Positions 25,208 to 33,638 of a stretch of DNA of 64,000 nt are shown here, piece by piece (position 1 is the first letter of the stretch; each line of letters begins with the position of its first letter). Origin of the DNA: Streptomyces flaveolus (GTDB lineage Bacteria; Actinomycetota; Actinomycetes; Streptomycetales; Streptomycetaceae); NCBI RefSeq assembly GCF_014648815.1, contig NZ_BMRV01000001.1, forward strand, positions 744,001 through 808,000. Direction: 5' to 3'. A program made the position numbers and the translations under genes. The notes under the pieces are model-generated. The model saw nothing but the letters and a program-made list of their open reading frames with translations. It searched no databases and was not told where the DNA came from.

Positions 25208-25261
25208 GTCGCGCCCACGCGGCGGAGCCGCATATCGATGCAGCCCCGCGCCCCTGGGGGC
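25208..25261. repeat. Streptomyces dispersed intergenic repeat, copy 2
   Basis: A 54-bp element, about 92% identical to 12596-12648, with the same GCGGC-GGA-GCCGC hairpin and CCCCTGGGGGC end. It lies between the dehydrogenase gene and the DUF1349 gene, in the same orientation as copy 1. No target-site duplication is evident. Confidence 0.85.
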
Positions 25262-25288
25262 GTACACCGGGCCTGAGAGGATGACACA

Positions 25289-25897
25289 GTGGATCTCGAA
25301 CTTCCCGAACTGCCCTTTCCGCTCCGCCCGTACGGCCCCGACGGCACCTGGTCGTATGAGGACGGTGTGCTCACCGGCGTGGCCGGGCCCCGGCAGGACC
25401 GGTTCGTGCCGCCGGGCGGGGAGGCGCTGGAGCCCGCCTCCGACGCGCCCCGGCTGCTGGGCGCTCCCGACGGGGACTTCCAGCTGATCGCCCGGGTCAG
25501 CGTCGGCTTCCGGGCCGCCTTCGACGCCGGAGTGCTGTACGTCCACGTCGGCGAGCGGGCCTGGGCCAAGCTGTGCCTGGAGTACTCCCCGGACGCGGCC
25601 ACCGTCTGCACGGTGGTCACCCGGGGGCACTCCGACGACTGCAACTCCTTCACCGTGGAGGGGGACGCGGTGTGGCTGCGCGTCAGCCGCACCGGGCGGG
25701 CCTTCGCCTTCCACGCCTCCCGCGACGGTGAACGCTGGACCTTCGTCCGCGTGTTCACGCTCGGCGACGAGAAGGAGACGGGCGCGGCCCTGGCCGGCTT
25801 CATGGCCCAGTCGCCGACGGGCGAGGGCTGCGTGGTGAGGTACGACCACCTGGAGTTCCGGCCGAGCCCGCCGGCGGACCTGCGCGACGGCAGCTGA
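25289..25897 (+). CDS. DUF1349 (concanavalin-like) protein
   Basis: The 202-residue protein has the DUF1349 pattern: a jelly-roll with GDFQLIARVSVGFRAAFDAGVLYVHVGERAWAKLCLEYS and WLRVSRTGRAFAFHASRDGERWTFVRVF. The family is related to the beta-sandwich appended to some GH43 enzymes, but here it stands alone. It has no signal peptide. GAGAGG precedes the GTG start. Function unknown; carbohydrate binding is possible. Confidence 0.85.
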   Translation: MDLELPELPFPLRPYGPDGTWSYEDGVLTGVAGPRQDRFVPPGGEALEPASDAPRLLGAPDGDFQLIARVSVGFRAAFDAGVLYVHVGERAWAKLCLEYSPDAATVCTVVTRGHSDDCNSFTVEGDAVWLRVSRTGRAFAFHASRDGERWTFVRVFTLGDEKETGAALAGFMAQSPTGEGCVVRYDHLEFRPSPPADLRDGS

Positions 25898-25933
25898 CGC
25901 AACCGGAAGCCCGGCCCCCGCGTCCTGCACAGC

Positions 25934-26437
25934 GTGATCGACGCACGTGTGCCCGGAACCCGGGTGATCCGCACCGTCCTTCCCGCCGAGACGGAGACCG
26001 TGGCCGCCCTGCACGTCCGGGCCCGGGCGACGTACTACCCGGACGGGCTCCCCGACGACGGCTACGACTGGGCCGCCGCCTGGCGCACCGCCGTCGAGCG
26101 GACCGACGGACACGTGCTGTGCGCCGTGGAGCGGGGGAGCATCGTCGCCATCGCCTCGTTCCGCGTCCCGGAGGACGCCCCGGCCGGCACGGTCAAGCTG
26201 TACCAGTTCCATGTCGACCCCGACCACTGGCGCTCCGGCATCGGCACCGCCCTGCACGCGGCCTGCGTCGAGCAGTGGCAGGCCGACGGCAGGCGGACGG
26301 CCGTCCTCGACGTCCACGCCGGCAACCGGCGCGCCCAGGCCTTCTACGCCCGGCAGGGCTGGATCCCCGACCCGGACAACCCGCCCGCCGAGGGCGACCA
26401 CCACCTGTACCTGCGCTTCGACGTGCCCGGGGAATGA
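25934..26437 (+). CDS. GNAT-family acetyltransferase
   Basis: The 167-residue protein has GNAT motifs: LYQFHVDPDHWRSGIGTALHAACVEQW for the acetyl-CoA loop and VLDVHAGNRRAQAFYARQGW near the end. The GTG at 25934 gives a normal length, but no clear ribosome site precedes it, so the start is uncertain by a few codons. It lies 36 nt after the DUF1349 gene and may be co-transcribed. Substrate unknown. Confidence 0.83.
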   Translation: MIDARVPGTRVIRTVLPAETETVAALHVRARATYYPDGLPDDGYDWAAAWRTAVERTDGHVLCAVERGSIVAIASFRVPEDAPAGTVKLYQFHVDPDHWRSGIGTALHAACVEQWQADGRRTAVLDVHAGNRRAQAFYARQGWIPDPDNPPAEGDHHLYLRFDVPGE

Positions 26438-26514
26438 GACGCGACGCTTGAACGTTCACGTACGCGGCGGAGGGGAGGCCTCCGCACCCGTACGACCTGG
26501 AGAAGAGCCGACAC

Positions 26515-27237
26515 ATGCGCGTCGAGATCTGGAGCGACATCGCCTGCCCCTGGTGCTACGTGGGCAAGGCCCGCTTCGAGAAGGCGCTGGCGGCCTTCGA
26601 GCACCGGGACGGCGTCGAGGTGGTGCACCGGTCCTTCGAGCTGGACCCCGGGCGGGCCAAGGACGACGTCCAGCCCGTGCTGACGATGCTCACCGCGAAG
26701 TACGGCATGAGCGAGGCACAGGCACGGGCCGGTGAGGACAACCTCGGCGCGCAGGCCGCCGCCGAGGGCCTGGACTACCGCACCCGGGGCCGTGACCACG
26801 GCAGCACCTTCGACATGCACCGGCTGCTGCACCTGGCCAAGGAGAAGGGCCGGCAGGAGGCGCTGCTGGACGCGCTCTACCGCGGCAACTTCGCCGAGGA
26901 GCGTTCCGTCTTCAACGACGACGAACGGCTCGTGGAACTGGCCGTCGGCGCCGGCCTGGAGGCGGACACCGTCCGGGCGGTGCTCGCCGACCCCACCGCC
27001 TACGCCGACGAGGTGCGCGCCGACGAACGCGAGGCCGCGCAGCTCGGGGCGACCGGGGTGCCGTTCTTCGTGCTCGACCGGGCCTACGGCGTCTCCGGCG
27101 CCCAGCCCGCCGAGGTCTTCGCCCGGGCACTGACCCAGGCGTGGGGCGAGCGGACGCCGCTGAAGCTCGTCGACGCCGCCGGGGACGGGGCCGCGGAGGC
27201 GTGCGGCCCGGACGGCTGCGCGGTGCCCCAGAGCTGA
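26515..27237 (+). CDS. DsbA-family oxidoreductase (FrnE-like)
   Basis: The 240-residue thioredoxin-fold protein has C11-P-W-C14 near the N-terminus and a large helical insertion, with GVPFFVLDRAYGVSGAQP as the cis-Pro loop. It lacks a signal peptide, so it is a cytoplasmic FrnE-type protein. A second cysteine pair sits in the tail (ACGPDGCAVP). Likely roles are disulfide exchange or isomerisation; the substrate is unknown. GGAGAA precedes the ATG. Confidence 0.9.
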   Translation: MRVEIWSDIACPWCYVGKARFEKALAAFEHRDGVEVVHRSFELDPGRAKDDVQPVLTMLTAKYGMSEAQARAGEDNLGAQAAAEGLDYRTRGRDHGSTFDMHRLLHLAKEKGRQEALLDALYRGNFAEERSVFNDDERLVELAVGAGLEADTVRAVLADPTAYADEVRADEREAAQLGATGVPFFVLDRAYGVSGAQPAEVFARALTQAWGERTPLKLVDAAGDGAAEACGPDGCAVPQS

Positions 27238-27332
27238 AACGCCCAGGTCACGGGCTCGCATAAGCAGTCCTTGGGGATATCGCGCAGAAATACGCAATGG
27301 ACGGGGAGGTCCCGGGGCCGCACAGTGGTGCC

Positions 27333-28382
27333 ATGGAGAGCTTCGAGACCCTCGTCCGTGCCGAGTTCGATCCGAAGACCACGTACCTGAACACCGCCAG
27401 CACCGGCCTGGTGCCCGCCCGGACCCTCGCCGCGATGCGCGAGGCGGCCCAGTCGGCGGCGGCCGGGCAGCCCCTCGACATGTTCGCCGACGTCGAGGCG
27501 AGCCGGTCCGCCTTCGCCCGCCTCCTCGAGGTCCCCGCCTCCCGGGTGGCGACCGGGGCGTCCGTCGCCACCTTCAGCGGGCTCGTCGCGGCCTCACTGC
27601 CCGCGGGCGCCGAAGTCCTCACCGCGGAGGCCGACTTCAGCTCCCTGGTGAACCCCCTCCACATGCGGGGCGACCTCAAGGTGCGCAGTGTGCCGCTGGA
27701 GCGGATCGCCGAGTCGGTGGGCCCGGACACCGCGCTGGTCGCGGTCAGCTCCGTGCAGTCCGCCGACGGGCGGATCGCCGACCTCGCGGCCCTGCGGGAC
27801 GCCGCTCGGGCGCACGGTGCGCGGACGCTGGTCGACGCCTCGCAGTCGAAAGGATGGCTGCCGCTGGCCGCGGACGACTTCGACTTCGTGGCCGCCGTCG
27901 GCTACAAGTGGGTGCTCTGCCCGCGCGGCGTCGCGTTCCTCGTCGTCCCGGAGGACTTCGGCGGACTGACGCCGCTGTTCGCCGGGTGGGCGTCGGGGGA
28001 GCATCCCTGGGACAGCTGCTACGGCCCCGTCGAGGAACTCGCCCACTCCGCGCGGCGCTTCGACGAGAGCCCCGCCCTCTTCTCCTACACGGGCGCCCGC
28101 CACTCCCTCGCGCTGATCGAGGAACTCGGGGTGGACGCCGTCCACGCCCACGACACGGCCCTCGCCGACCGGTTCCGCCAGGGCCTGGGCTCCCTGGGCC
28201 ACGAGGTGGTCCCCGCGCCCGGGTCGGCGATCGTGTCCGTGCCCGGACTCGGCCACCGGAAGGGCGAGTTGAGCCGGGCGGGCGTGCAGGTCTCGGACCG
28301 GGCGGGCAACCTGCGGGCCGCGTTCCACGTCTACAACACGGCGGCGGACGTCGACCGGCTGCTGGACGTGCTGGCGGGCTGA
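27333..28382 (+). CDS. Class V aminotransferase
   Basis: The 349-residue PLP enzyme of the class V (cysteine desulfurase/isopenicillin epimerase-like) fold has TYLNTASTGLVPART at the start, LVDASQSKGW and the PLP lysine K192 in VGYKWVLCPRG. Substrate unknown. The ATG at 27333 gives the normal N-terminus, but no good ribosome site precedes it; a longer start at 27297 would add 12 atypical residues. The upstream 95 nt include an AT-rich GATATCGCGCAGAAATACGC stretch that may be its promoter. Confidence 0.85.
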   Translation: MESFETLVRAEFDPKTTYLNTASTGLVPARTLAAMREAAQSAAAGQPLDMFADVEASRSAFARLLEVPASRVATGASVATFSGLVAASLPAGAEVLTAEADFSSLVNPLHMRGDLKVRSVPLERIAESVGPDTALVAVSSVQSADGRIADLAALRDAARAHGARTLVDASQSKGWLPLAADDFDFVAAVGYKWVLCPRGVAFLVVPEDFGGLTPLFAGWASGEHPWDSCYGPVEELAHSARRFDESPALFSYTGARHSLALIEELGVDAVHAHDTALADRFRQGLGSLGHEVVPAPGSAIVSVPGLGHRKGELSRAGVQVSDRAGNLRAAFHVYNTAADVDRLLDVLAG

Positions 28383-28402
28383 GCCGGCCGGGCGGAACGG
28401 CA

Positions 28403-28446
28403 TCGGGCAGGGGCCTCCCGTCCCACACGAAGAGGCCCCTGCCCGA
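28403..28446. terminator. Strong convergent terminator between aminotransferase and ectD
   Basis: TCGGGCAGGGGCCTC and GAGGCCCCTGCCCGA form a perfect 15-bp stem with a 14-nt loop, 20 nt after the aminotransferase stop. It also lies beyond the ectD repeat array and could end both transcripts. Confidence 0.85.
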
Positions 28447-28473
28447 GTCTCAGACGCGGCTCACTTCACCGGC

Positions 28474-28731
28474 GTGAAGTCCCGAGCGCCGATGCTGTGT
28501 TGCCCGGGGGACGACCCCCGGACCCCCGGCCGGACCGGTTCACCGCACCGGCGTGAAGTCCCGAGCGCCGATGCTGTGTTGTCCGGGGGACGACCCCCGG
28601 ACCCCCGGCCGGACCGGTTCACCGCACCGGCGTGAAGTCCCGAGCGCCGATGCTGTGTTGCCCGGGGGACGACCCCCGGACCCCCGGCCGGACCGGTTCA
28701 CCGCACCGGCGTGAAGTCCCGAGCGCCGATG
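28474..28731. repeat. 79-bp tandem repeat duplicating the ectD 3' end and hairpin
   Basis: Three consecutive 79-bp units (28474-28552, 28553-28631, 28632-28710) are followed by a 21-bp partial copy inside ectD. I see one substitution among the units (a T in the middle one). On the minus strand each unit carries the last ten codons of ectD with its stop, then a hairpin, CCGGGGG-TCGT-CCCCCGG. The outermost copy ends GTGAAGTGA (Val-Lys-stop) where ectD itself ends GTGCGGTGA (Val-Arg-stop). This indicates recent tandem amplification of a gene end plus terminator. The unit is not a multiple of three and has no spacers. Confidence 0.95.
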
Positions 28732-29597
28732 AACTCCGGTCGCCGGATCGGTGCCGCGAACGGCTCGACCGCCGTGTTCTCCACGCTGTTGAACACGATG
28801 AACACGTTGCTGCGCGGGAACGGCGTGATGTTGTCGCCCGAGCCGTGCATGCAGTTGCAGTCGAACCAGGTCGCCGAGCCGGCCTTGCCGGTGAACAGCT
28901 TGATGCCGTACTCCGAGGCCATCTTCGTCAGCGCCTCGTCGGACGGGGTCCCCGCGTCCTGCATCTGCAGGGACTTCTTGTAGTTGTCCTTCGGCGTGGC
29001 CCCCGCGCACCCGAGGAACGTCTTGTGCGACCCCGGCATGATCATGAGACCGCCGTTGGTGTCGTAGTTCTCGGTGAGCGCGATCGAGACCGAGATCGTC
29101 CGCATGTTCGGCAGACCGTCCTCGGCGTGCCAGGTCTCGAAGTCCGAGTGCCAGTAGAAGCCACTGGCCCCGAAGCCCGGCTTGACGTTGATCCGCGACT
29201 GGTGGACGTAGACGTCCGAGCCGAGGATCTGCCGGGCCCGGCCGACCACGCGCTCGTCGCGCACCAGATTCGCGAAGACCTCGCTGATCTTGTGCACTTC
29301 GAAGACGGACCGGATCTCCTTGGACTGCGGCTCCACGATCGAGCGCTCGTCCGCCCGGATGGCCGGGTCGCTCGTCAGCCGCTCCAGCTCCCGCTGGTAG
29401 ACGGCGACCTCGTCCGGGCCGATGAGCTGGTCGATGGCGAGGAAGCCGTCGCGGTCCAGCGCCTGGAGGTCACCGGCCGACACGGGGCCGGGGGTGTCGG
29501 GGCTGCCCCAGACCACCGGGTCCTGCCGGGGAGTGGCCACCTCGGTGGCACCGCGGGTGGGATAGAGATCGGTGATGTTCGTGGTCGTGATGGTCAC
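28698..29597 (-). CDS. ectD: Ectoine 5-hydroxylase EctD
   Basis: The 299-residue Fe(II)/2-oxoglutarate-dependent dioxygenase converts ectoine to 5-hydroxyectoine. The iron ligands are H150 and D152 in FYWHSDFETWHAEDGLPN, and H251 in CNCMHGSGDN. GFYWHSDFETWHxEDG is the EctD signature. The GTG at 29597 follows an AGGAGG that lies in the last codons of ectC. It is last in the ectABCD operon. Its final codons are the source of the 79-bp tandem array. Confidence 0.98.
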   Translation of the reverse strand: MTITTTNITDLYPTRGATEVATPRQDPVVWGSPDTPGPVSAGDLQALDRDGFLAIDQLIGPDEVAVYQRELERLTSDPAIRADERSIVEPQSKEIRSVFEVHKISEVFANLVRDERVVGRARQILGSDVYVHQSRINVKPGFGASGFYWHSDFETWHAEDGLPNMRTISVSIALTENYDTNGGLMIMPGSHKTFLGCAGATPKDNYKKSLQMQDAGTPSDEALTKMASEYGIKLFTGKAGSATWFDCNCMHGSGDNITPFPRSNVFIVFNSVENTAVEPFAAPIRRPEFIGARDFTPVR

Positions 29598-29603
29598 GAT
29601 GAC

Positions 29604-30002
29604 TCACACCTCCTCGGTGAGCAGCGGGTAAACGCCGTTCTCGTCGTGGTCCTCCCGTCCGGTCACGGGCGGGTTGAAGACACAGATGCAGTGGAAGTCC
29701 TCCTTGACCTTGAGCGTGTGCCGCTCATGGCCGTTCAGGAGGTACATCGTGCCGGGGGTGATGTGGTACGTCTTCCCCGTCTCGCGGTCGGTGAGCTCGG
29801 CGTCGCCCTTGGTGCAGACGACGGCCTCGATGTGGTTGGCGTACCACATGGACGTCTCCGTACCGGCGTACAGGATCGTCTCGTGCACGGAGAAGCCGAC
29901 CTTCTCCTTGGCGAGGACGATGCGCTTGCTCTCCCAGGTGCCGGACGCGGACTTCACGTGCCGGTCGGTGCCTTCGATCTCCTTGAACGAACGGACGATC
30001 AC
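29604..30002 (-). CDS. ectC: L-ectoine synthase EctC
   Basis: The 132-residue cupin protein matches EctC ([47 protein letters not shown]). It closes the ring of N-gamma-acetyl-diaminobutyrate to give ectoine. The GTG at 30002 gives the conserved [15 protein letters not shown] start and the family's normal length. AGGAGG lies 12 nt upstream. It is third in the operon, and the next gene starts 6 nt after its stop. Confidence 0.97.
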   Translation of the reverse strand: MIVRSFKEIEGTDRHVKSASGTWESKRIVLAKEKVGFSVHETILYAGTETSMWYANHIEAVVCTKGDAELTDRETGKTYHITPGTMYLLNGHERHTLKVKEDFHCICVFNPPVTGREDHDENGVYPLLTEEV

Positions 30003-30089
30003 GGTGTGGCGATGCCTCCTAGGTGAAGGGTGTGCAGGGTCCCCGGCGCCCACGGTCGCGTGGGCCGAGGGCGCCGGAAGGGGTGGGTG

Positions 30090-31361
30090 TCAGGCGGTCT
30101 CGCGCACGGCGCGGGCGAGGGTCTTCATGCCCTCGTCCAGTTCGTCGGGCGTGACGGTGAGCGCCGGCAGGAGTTTGACGACCTCGCTCTCGGGGCCGGA
30201 CGTCTCGATGAGCAGTCCGAGCTCGAAGGCGCGCTTGGCGACGCGGCCCGCACGGTCCTTGTCGTGGAACTCCAGGCCCCAGACCAGGCCGCGGCCCCGG
30301 TACTCCTTGATGTCGGCGAGGTTCTCCTCGGTGATGGCGATCATGTGCTGCTCGACCTGCTCACCGCGGGCGCGGGTCTGCTTCTCCATCGCCGACCCGT
30401 CGGTCCAGTACGTCTCCAGCGTGGCGGTCGCCGTGACGAAGGCCGGGTTGTTGCCGCGGAAGGTGCCGTTGTGCTCGCCCGGCTCCCAGACGTCCAGCTC
30501 CGGCTTGAACAGGCACAGCGACATGGGCAGGCCGTAGCCGCTGATCGACTTGGAGACGGTGACGATGTCCGGCGTGATGCCCGCCTCCTCGAAGGAGAAG
30601 AAGGCGCCGGTACGGCCGCAGCCCATCTGGATGTCGTCGACGATGAGCAGCATGTCCTGGCGTGCGCACAGTTCGGACAGGGCGCGCAGCCACTCGGCGC
30701 GGGCGACGTTGATGCCGCCCTCGCCCTGCACGGTCTCGACGATCACGGCGGCCGGCTTGTTGAGGCCGGAACCCTGGTCCTCGAGCAGCCGCTCGAACCA
30801 GAGGAAGTCCTCGACGGTGCCGTCGAAGTAGTTGTCGAACGGCATGGGCGTGCCGTGCACCAGCGGGATGCCGGCGCCGGCCCGCTTGAAGGCGTTGCCG
30901 GTCACGGCGAGCGAGCCCAGCGACATGCCGTGGAAGGCGTTGGTGAACGACACGATCGACTCGCGCCCCTTCACCTTCCGCGCCAGCTTCAGCGCGGCCT
31001 CCACGGCGTTGGTGCCCGTCGGGCCCGGGAACATGACCTTGTACGGCAGATCGCGCGGCCGCAGGACGATGTTCTGGAACGTCTCCAGGAAGCGGCGCTT
31101 GGCGGTGGTCGACATGTCCAGCCCGTGCGTGACGCCGTCCCGCTCCAGGTAGTCGATCAACGCCCGTTTCAGGACGGGGTTGTTGTGCCCGTAGTTGAGC
31201 GAGCCGGCTCCGGCGAAGAAGTCGAGGTACTCGTGGCCGTCCTCGTCGTACATGCGGCTGCCGTGCGCACGGTCGAAGACGGTGGGCCAGCCGCGGCAGT
31301 AGCTGCGCACCTCGGACTCGACGGTCTCGAAAACGCTGAGGTCGGGCTGGGTGATGGTCAC
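30090..31361 (-). CDS. ectB: Diaminobutyrate--2-oxoglutarate transaminase EctB
   Basis: The 423-residue class III aminotransferase has FFAGAGSLNYGHNNP, the QGEGGINVA block and PLP lysine K271 in VSKSISGYGLPM, all typical of EctB. It makes L-2,4-diaminobutyrate from aspartate semialdehyde, the first ectoine step. GAGGAG lies 9 nt before the GTG. It lies between ectA (133 nt upstream) and ectC on the minus strand. Confidence 0.97.
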   Translation of the reverse strand: MTITQPDLSVFETVESEVRSYCRGWPTVFDRAHGSRMYDEDGHEYLDFFAGAGSLNYGHNNPVLKRALIDYLERDGVTHGLDMSTTAKRRFLETFQNIVLRPRDLPYKVMFPGPTGTNAVEAALKLARKVKGRESIVSFTNAFHGMSLGSLAVTGNAFKRAGAGIPLVHGTPMPFDNYFDGTVEDFLWFERLLEDQGSGLNKPAAVIVETVQGEGGINVARAEWLRALSELCARQDMLLIVDDIQMGCGRTGAFFSFEEAGITPDIVTVSKSISGYGLPMSLCLFKPELDVWEPGEHNGTFRGNNPAFVTATATLETYWTDGSAMEKQTRARGEQVEQHMIAITEENLADIKEYRGRGLVWGLEFHDKDRAGRVAKRAFELGLLIETSGPESEVVKLLPALTVTPDELDEGMKTLARAVRETA

Positions 31362-31494
31362 GACGAATCGCTCCTCGTGGGGTGAGGGTGGGAGAGGAAG
31401 GTCGTACGGATCCGGGGACCGGGGCGGTCTCTGCCGGGAAGTGTGGGGGCCGGGCGGCCGGGACCGGTGGACCGACGCCCGGGGGGCCGGTCGG

Positions 31495-32013
31495 TCAGTC
31501 GCGGGCCGCGGCGGGGAGAGGGCCGATGCGGTACAGCACTTCGGGCTCGTGCGGTCCGTCGGGGAAGACGTCCGTCTCGAAGAGCACCTCGCGCTCGAGC
31601 CGGGCACCGTGCCGCTCGGCGAACGAGGTGAACAACCGCTGGGACGCGGTGTTGTCGGGTGAGATGGTGGTCTCCAGGGTCGCCGTCCCGTACTCCGCGA
31701 CAGTCCGGGCGGCCAGCTCGTCGAGCAGTGAAGCCGCGAGCTTTCGTCCACGGTAAGCCTCGTCCACCGCCACCTGCCACACGAGCAGCGTGTCCGGCCG
31801 GTCGGGCCGCAGGTAGCCGGTGACAAAGCCGATCGGCACGCCGTGCCCGTCGCGGGCAACGGCCGAGGTGGCGGCGAAGTCACGGCACCAGAGCAGATAG
31901 CTGTAGGACGAGTTCAGGTCGAGAACCTTCGAATCCCTCGCTATCCGCCACAGGGCGGCTCCGTCGGCCACTTCCGGGCGATCGATTCGCAGGTCTGCTT
32001 GCACGGCGGTCAT
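31495..32013 (-). CDS. ectA: Diaminobutyrate acetyltransferase EctA
   Basis: The 172-residue GNAT protein has LRIDRPEVADGAALWRIARDS, LDLNSSYSYLLWCRDFAATSAVA and the acetyl-CoA loop YRGRKLAASLL, matching EctA. It acetylates L-2,4-diaminobutyrate at the gamma-amino group. It is the first gene of ectABCD. No Shine-Dalgarno sequence is evident before the ATG, and the upstream region is unusually AT-rich. Confidence 0.97.
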   Translation of the reverse strand: MTAVQADLRIDRPEVADGAALWRIARDSKVLDLNSSYSYLLWCRDFAATSAVARDGHGVPIGFVTGYLRPDRPDTLLVWQVAVDEAYRGRKLAASLLDELAARTVAEYGTATLETTISPDNTASQRLFTSFAERHGARLEREVLFETDVFPDGPHEPEVLYRIGPLPAAARD

Positions 32014-32288
32014 GCAAATTGAATTTACCCAGTGGAATTAAAAAATGCATCGCCGGATGGGGTTACGTATGAGCGCGTCATGTGTTATCGCGCGGGCGCG
32101 TGCTTCCGCGCGAGAGAGCGGCGATTTGGTGGTAAATGACCGGTGTATAACGTGCAAAACGGGCAGCATGTGCAACGGGTCACAATCATGCAACCCGCTG
32201 CGGGGGGCTCGGAGACCGATGCCCGGGCTTCAAGAAATCAGTGGGTTTAGGCCCAGGAAAACCGGGCAGGAGAATACCGGGAGCCTAT
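32014..32288 (-). promoter_or_regulatory. AT-rich regulatory region of ectABCD with TGCAA direct repeats
   Basis: This intergenic stretch is far more AT-rich than its surroundings and must hold the ect promoter. On the plus strand TGCAA occurs at 32153, 32171 and 32189, exactly 18 bp apart, each followed by AACG, CGGG or CCCG. A TATACA on the minus strand (32144-32149) is a possible -10 element. From memory, GlnR has been reported to control ectABCD in S. coelicolor, but I could not place a GlnR box here with confidence. Confidence 0.6.
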
Positions 32289-32336
32289 CGAGGTAATTAC
32301 TCAATTCACTTTCTGTGAACTTCCGTAATTGCCTCG
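32289..32336. terminator. AT-rich 48-bp inverted repeat after the class V aminotransferase
   Basis: CGAGGTAATTAC pairs with GTAATTGCCTCG (one T-G pair), and inside these TTCAC pairs with GTGAA around TTTCT. It starts 4 nt after the stop of the minus-strand aminotransferase, so a terminator is the simplest reading. Its low GC and position upstream of ect also allow a protein-binding site. Confidence 0.6.
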
Positions 32337-32339
32337 AAT

Positions 32340-33470
32340 TCACGCTCCCGTAAAGCCGGTGGCCGACCGCCCGTCCCAGGCGTCCCCGGCGGCCCGGCGG
32401 GCCGCTTCCGGATCGGTCGTGGCGCCCTTCTCGGCCAGCGCGGCACCCAGTGCCGCCAGACAGCCCTGCACGGCCCCGCGCGTCGCGTCCGGACCGTAGT
32501 GGTTGACGCGGACCATCTCCTTGGCCAGCGCGCCGCCGCCCGCGGCCAGCGGCAGCGCCGGGTCGGACGCCAGCGCCCGGGCCACCAGCTCCGAGGCGTC
32601 CAGCTCCGCGGGGACCCGCAGGGTCGTCGCCACCGGAGCCGCCTCGCGGGCCTCGTACACGTACGGCTCCAGGCCGCCGCCCAGCGCGAGCGCCCCGGCC
32701 CGGGTGGCCGCCGCCGCCGACGCGTGCCGCGCCATCACGGTCTCCAGGCCCTCCGCCTCGATGCGCTCGACGCAGGCCTCCAGCGCCAGCATCTCCAGCT
32801 GCGCCGGCGCGTGCAGCAGCGCCTTGCGCCCGCCGTCGATCCAGCGCTCCTTCCAGTCCAGCAGCGACAGGTACGACCGGCGCGGCGCCCCGGGGTTCGC
32901 CGCCATCCGCGCCCACGCCCGCTCGCTCACCGACACCGCCGACACCCCGGCCGGGCCGCCCATCGCCTTCTGTGCGCCGATGACGCAGAGGTCCACGCCC
33001 CACGCGTCCGGCAGCACCGGCTCGGCGCCCACGGAGGCCACGGCGTCCAGGTAGAAGAGCGCGCCGTGCTCCCGTACCACCTCGCCGATCTCCGCGACCG
33101 GGTTGGTGTTGCCGGTCGCCGCCTCCGCGTGCACCAGGGACACGAAGTCGATCTCCGGGTGCTCGGCGAAGGCCTGGCGGACCAGGTCGGCCGTCACGGC
33201 GGTGTGGAACGGCACCGCGAGGTCGTGCACCGTCGCGCCGCAGTCCCGCAGCCAGTCGCCGAACGTCTGCCCGTACGGCCCGGTGACGACGTTCAGCGCG
33301 ACGGTGTCCGGCCCGGCGCACCCGCGGATCGCGCCCTCCAGCGGCAGCAGTGCCTCGCCCTGCGTGATCAGGACGTCCTGCCGCGTGCCGAGCAGGCGCG
33401 CCACCCGGTCCTCGATCGCGGCGAAACGGGCGGCGCTCAGCGGGGCGAGGTCCAGGAAGGGGTGGGTCAC
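32340..33470 (-). CDS. Class V aminotransferase (serine/alanine--glyoxylate type)
   Basis: The 376-residue PLP enzyme has ITQGEALLPLEGAIRG, NVVTGPYGQTFGDWLRDCGA, the VHAEAATGNTNP block, YLDAVASVGAEP and PLP lysine in VIGAQKAMGGPAGVSA. This layout is that of alanine-glyoxylate/serine-pyruvate or pyridoxamine-pyruvate aminotransferases. The GTG at 33470 is preferred because AGAGAG lies 7 nt before it; a GTG at 33491 lacks a site. Its role next to ect genes is unknown. Confidence 0.87.
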   Translation of the reverse strand: MTHPFLDLAPLSAARFAAIEDRVARLLGTRQDVLITQGEALLPLEGAIRGCAGPDTVALNVVTGPYGQTFGDWLRDCGATVHDLAVPFHTAVTADLVRQAFAEHPEIDFVSLVHAEAATGNTNPVAEIGEVVREHGALFYLDAVASVGAEPVLPDAWGVDLCVIGAQKAMGGPAGVSAVSVSERAWARMAANPGAPRRSYLSLLDWKERWIDGGRKALLHAPAQLEMLALEACVERIEAEGLETVMARHASAAAATRAGALALGGGLEPYVYEAREAAPVATTLRVPAELDASELVARALASDPALPLAAGGGALAKEMVRVNHYGPDATRGAVQGCLAALGAALAEKGATTDPEAARRAAGDAWDGRSATGFTGA

Positions 33471-33638
33471 GGCGGTGCTCTCTTCACTCACGGTCAGGTG
33501 TACGACGCGTACGGAGTCGAGAGTAACCGTGGCCCGCGCCCCCACTCGCGGGGGAGGCCGTCCGTTGCGACACCCCCACGCCCGGAATCGTGGCTTCCGC
33601 CACAGCCACGGTGATCTCCGGGTGATGGACTCGACCCC

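Noticed and set aside
28474..28731. CRISPR-like repeat array
   Set aside because: The units are directly adjacent 79-bp copies with no variable spacers, no cas genes are nearby, and each unit is a copy of the ectD end.
32014..32288. GlnR box before ectA
   Set aside because: GTTAC-like and GTAAA-like pieces exist, but none with the expected paired spacing that I could defend.
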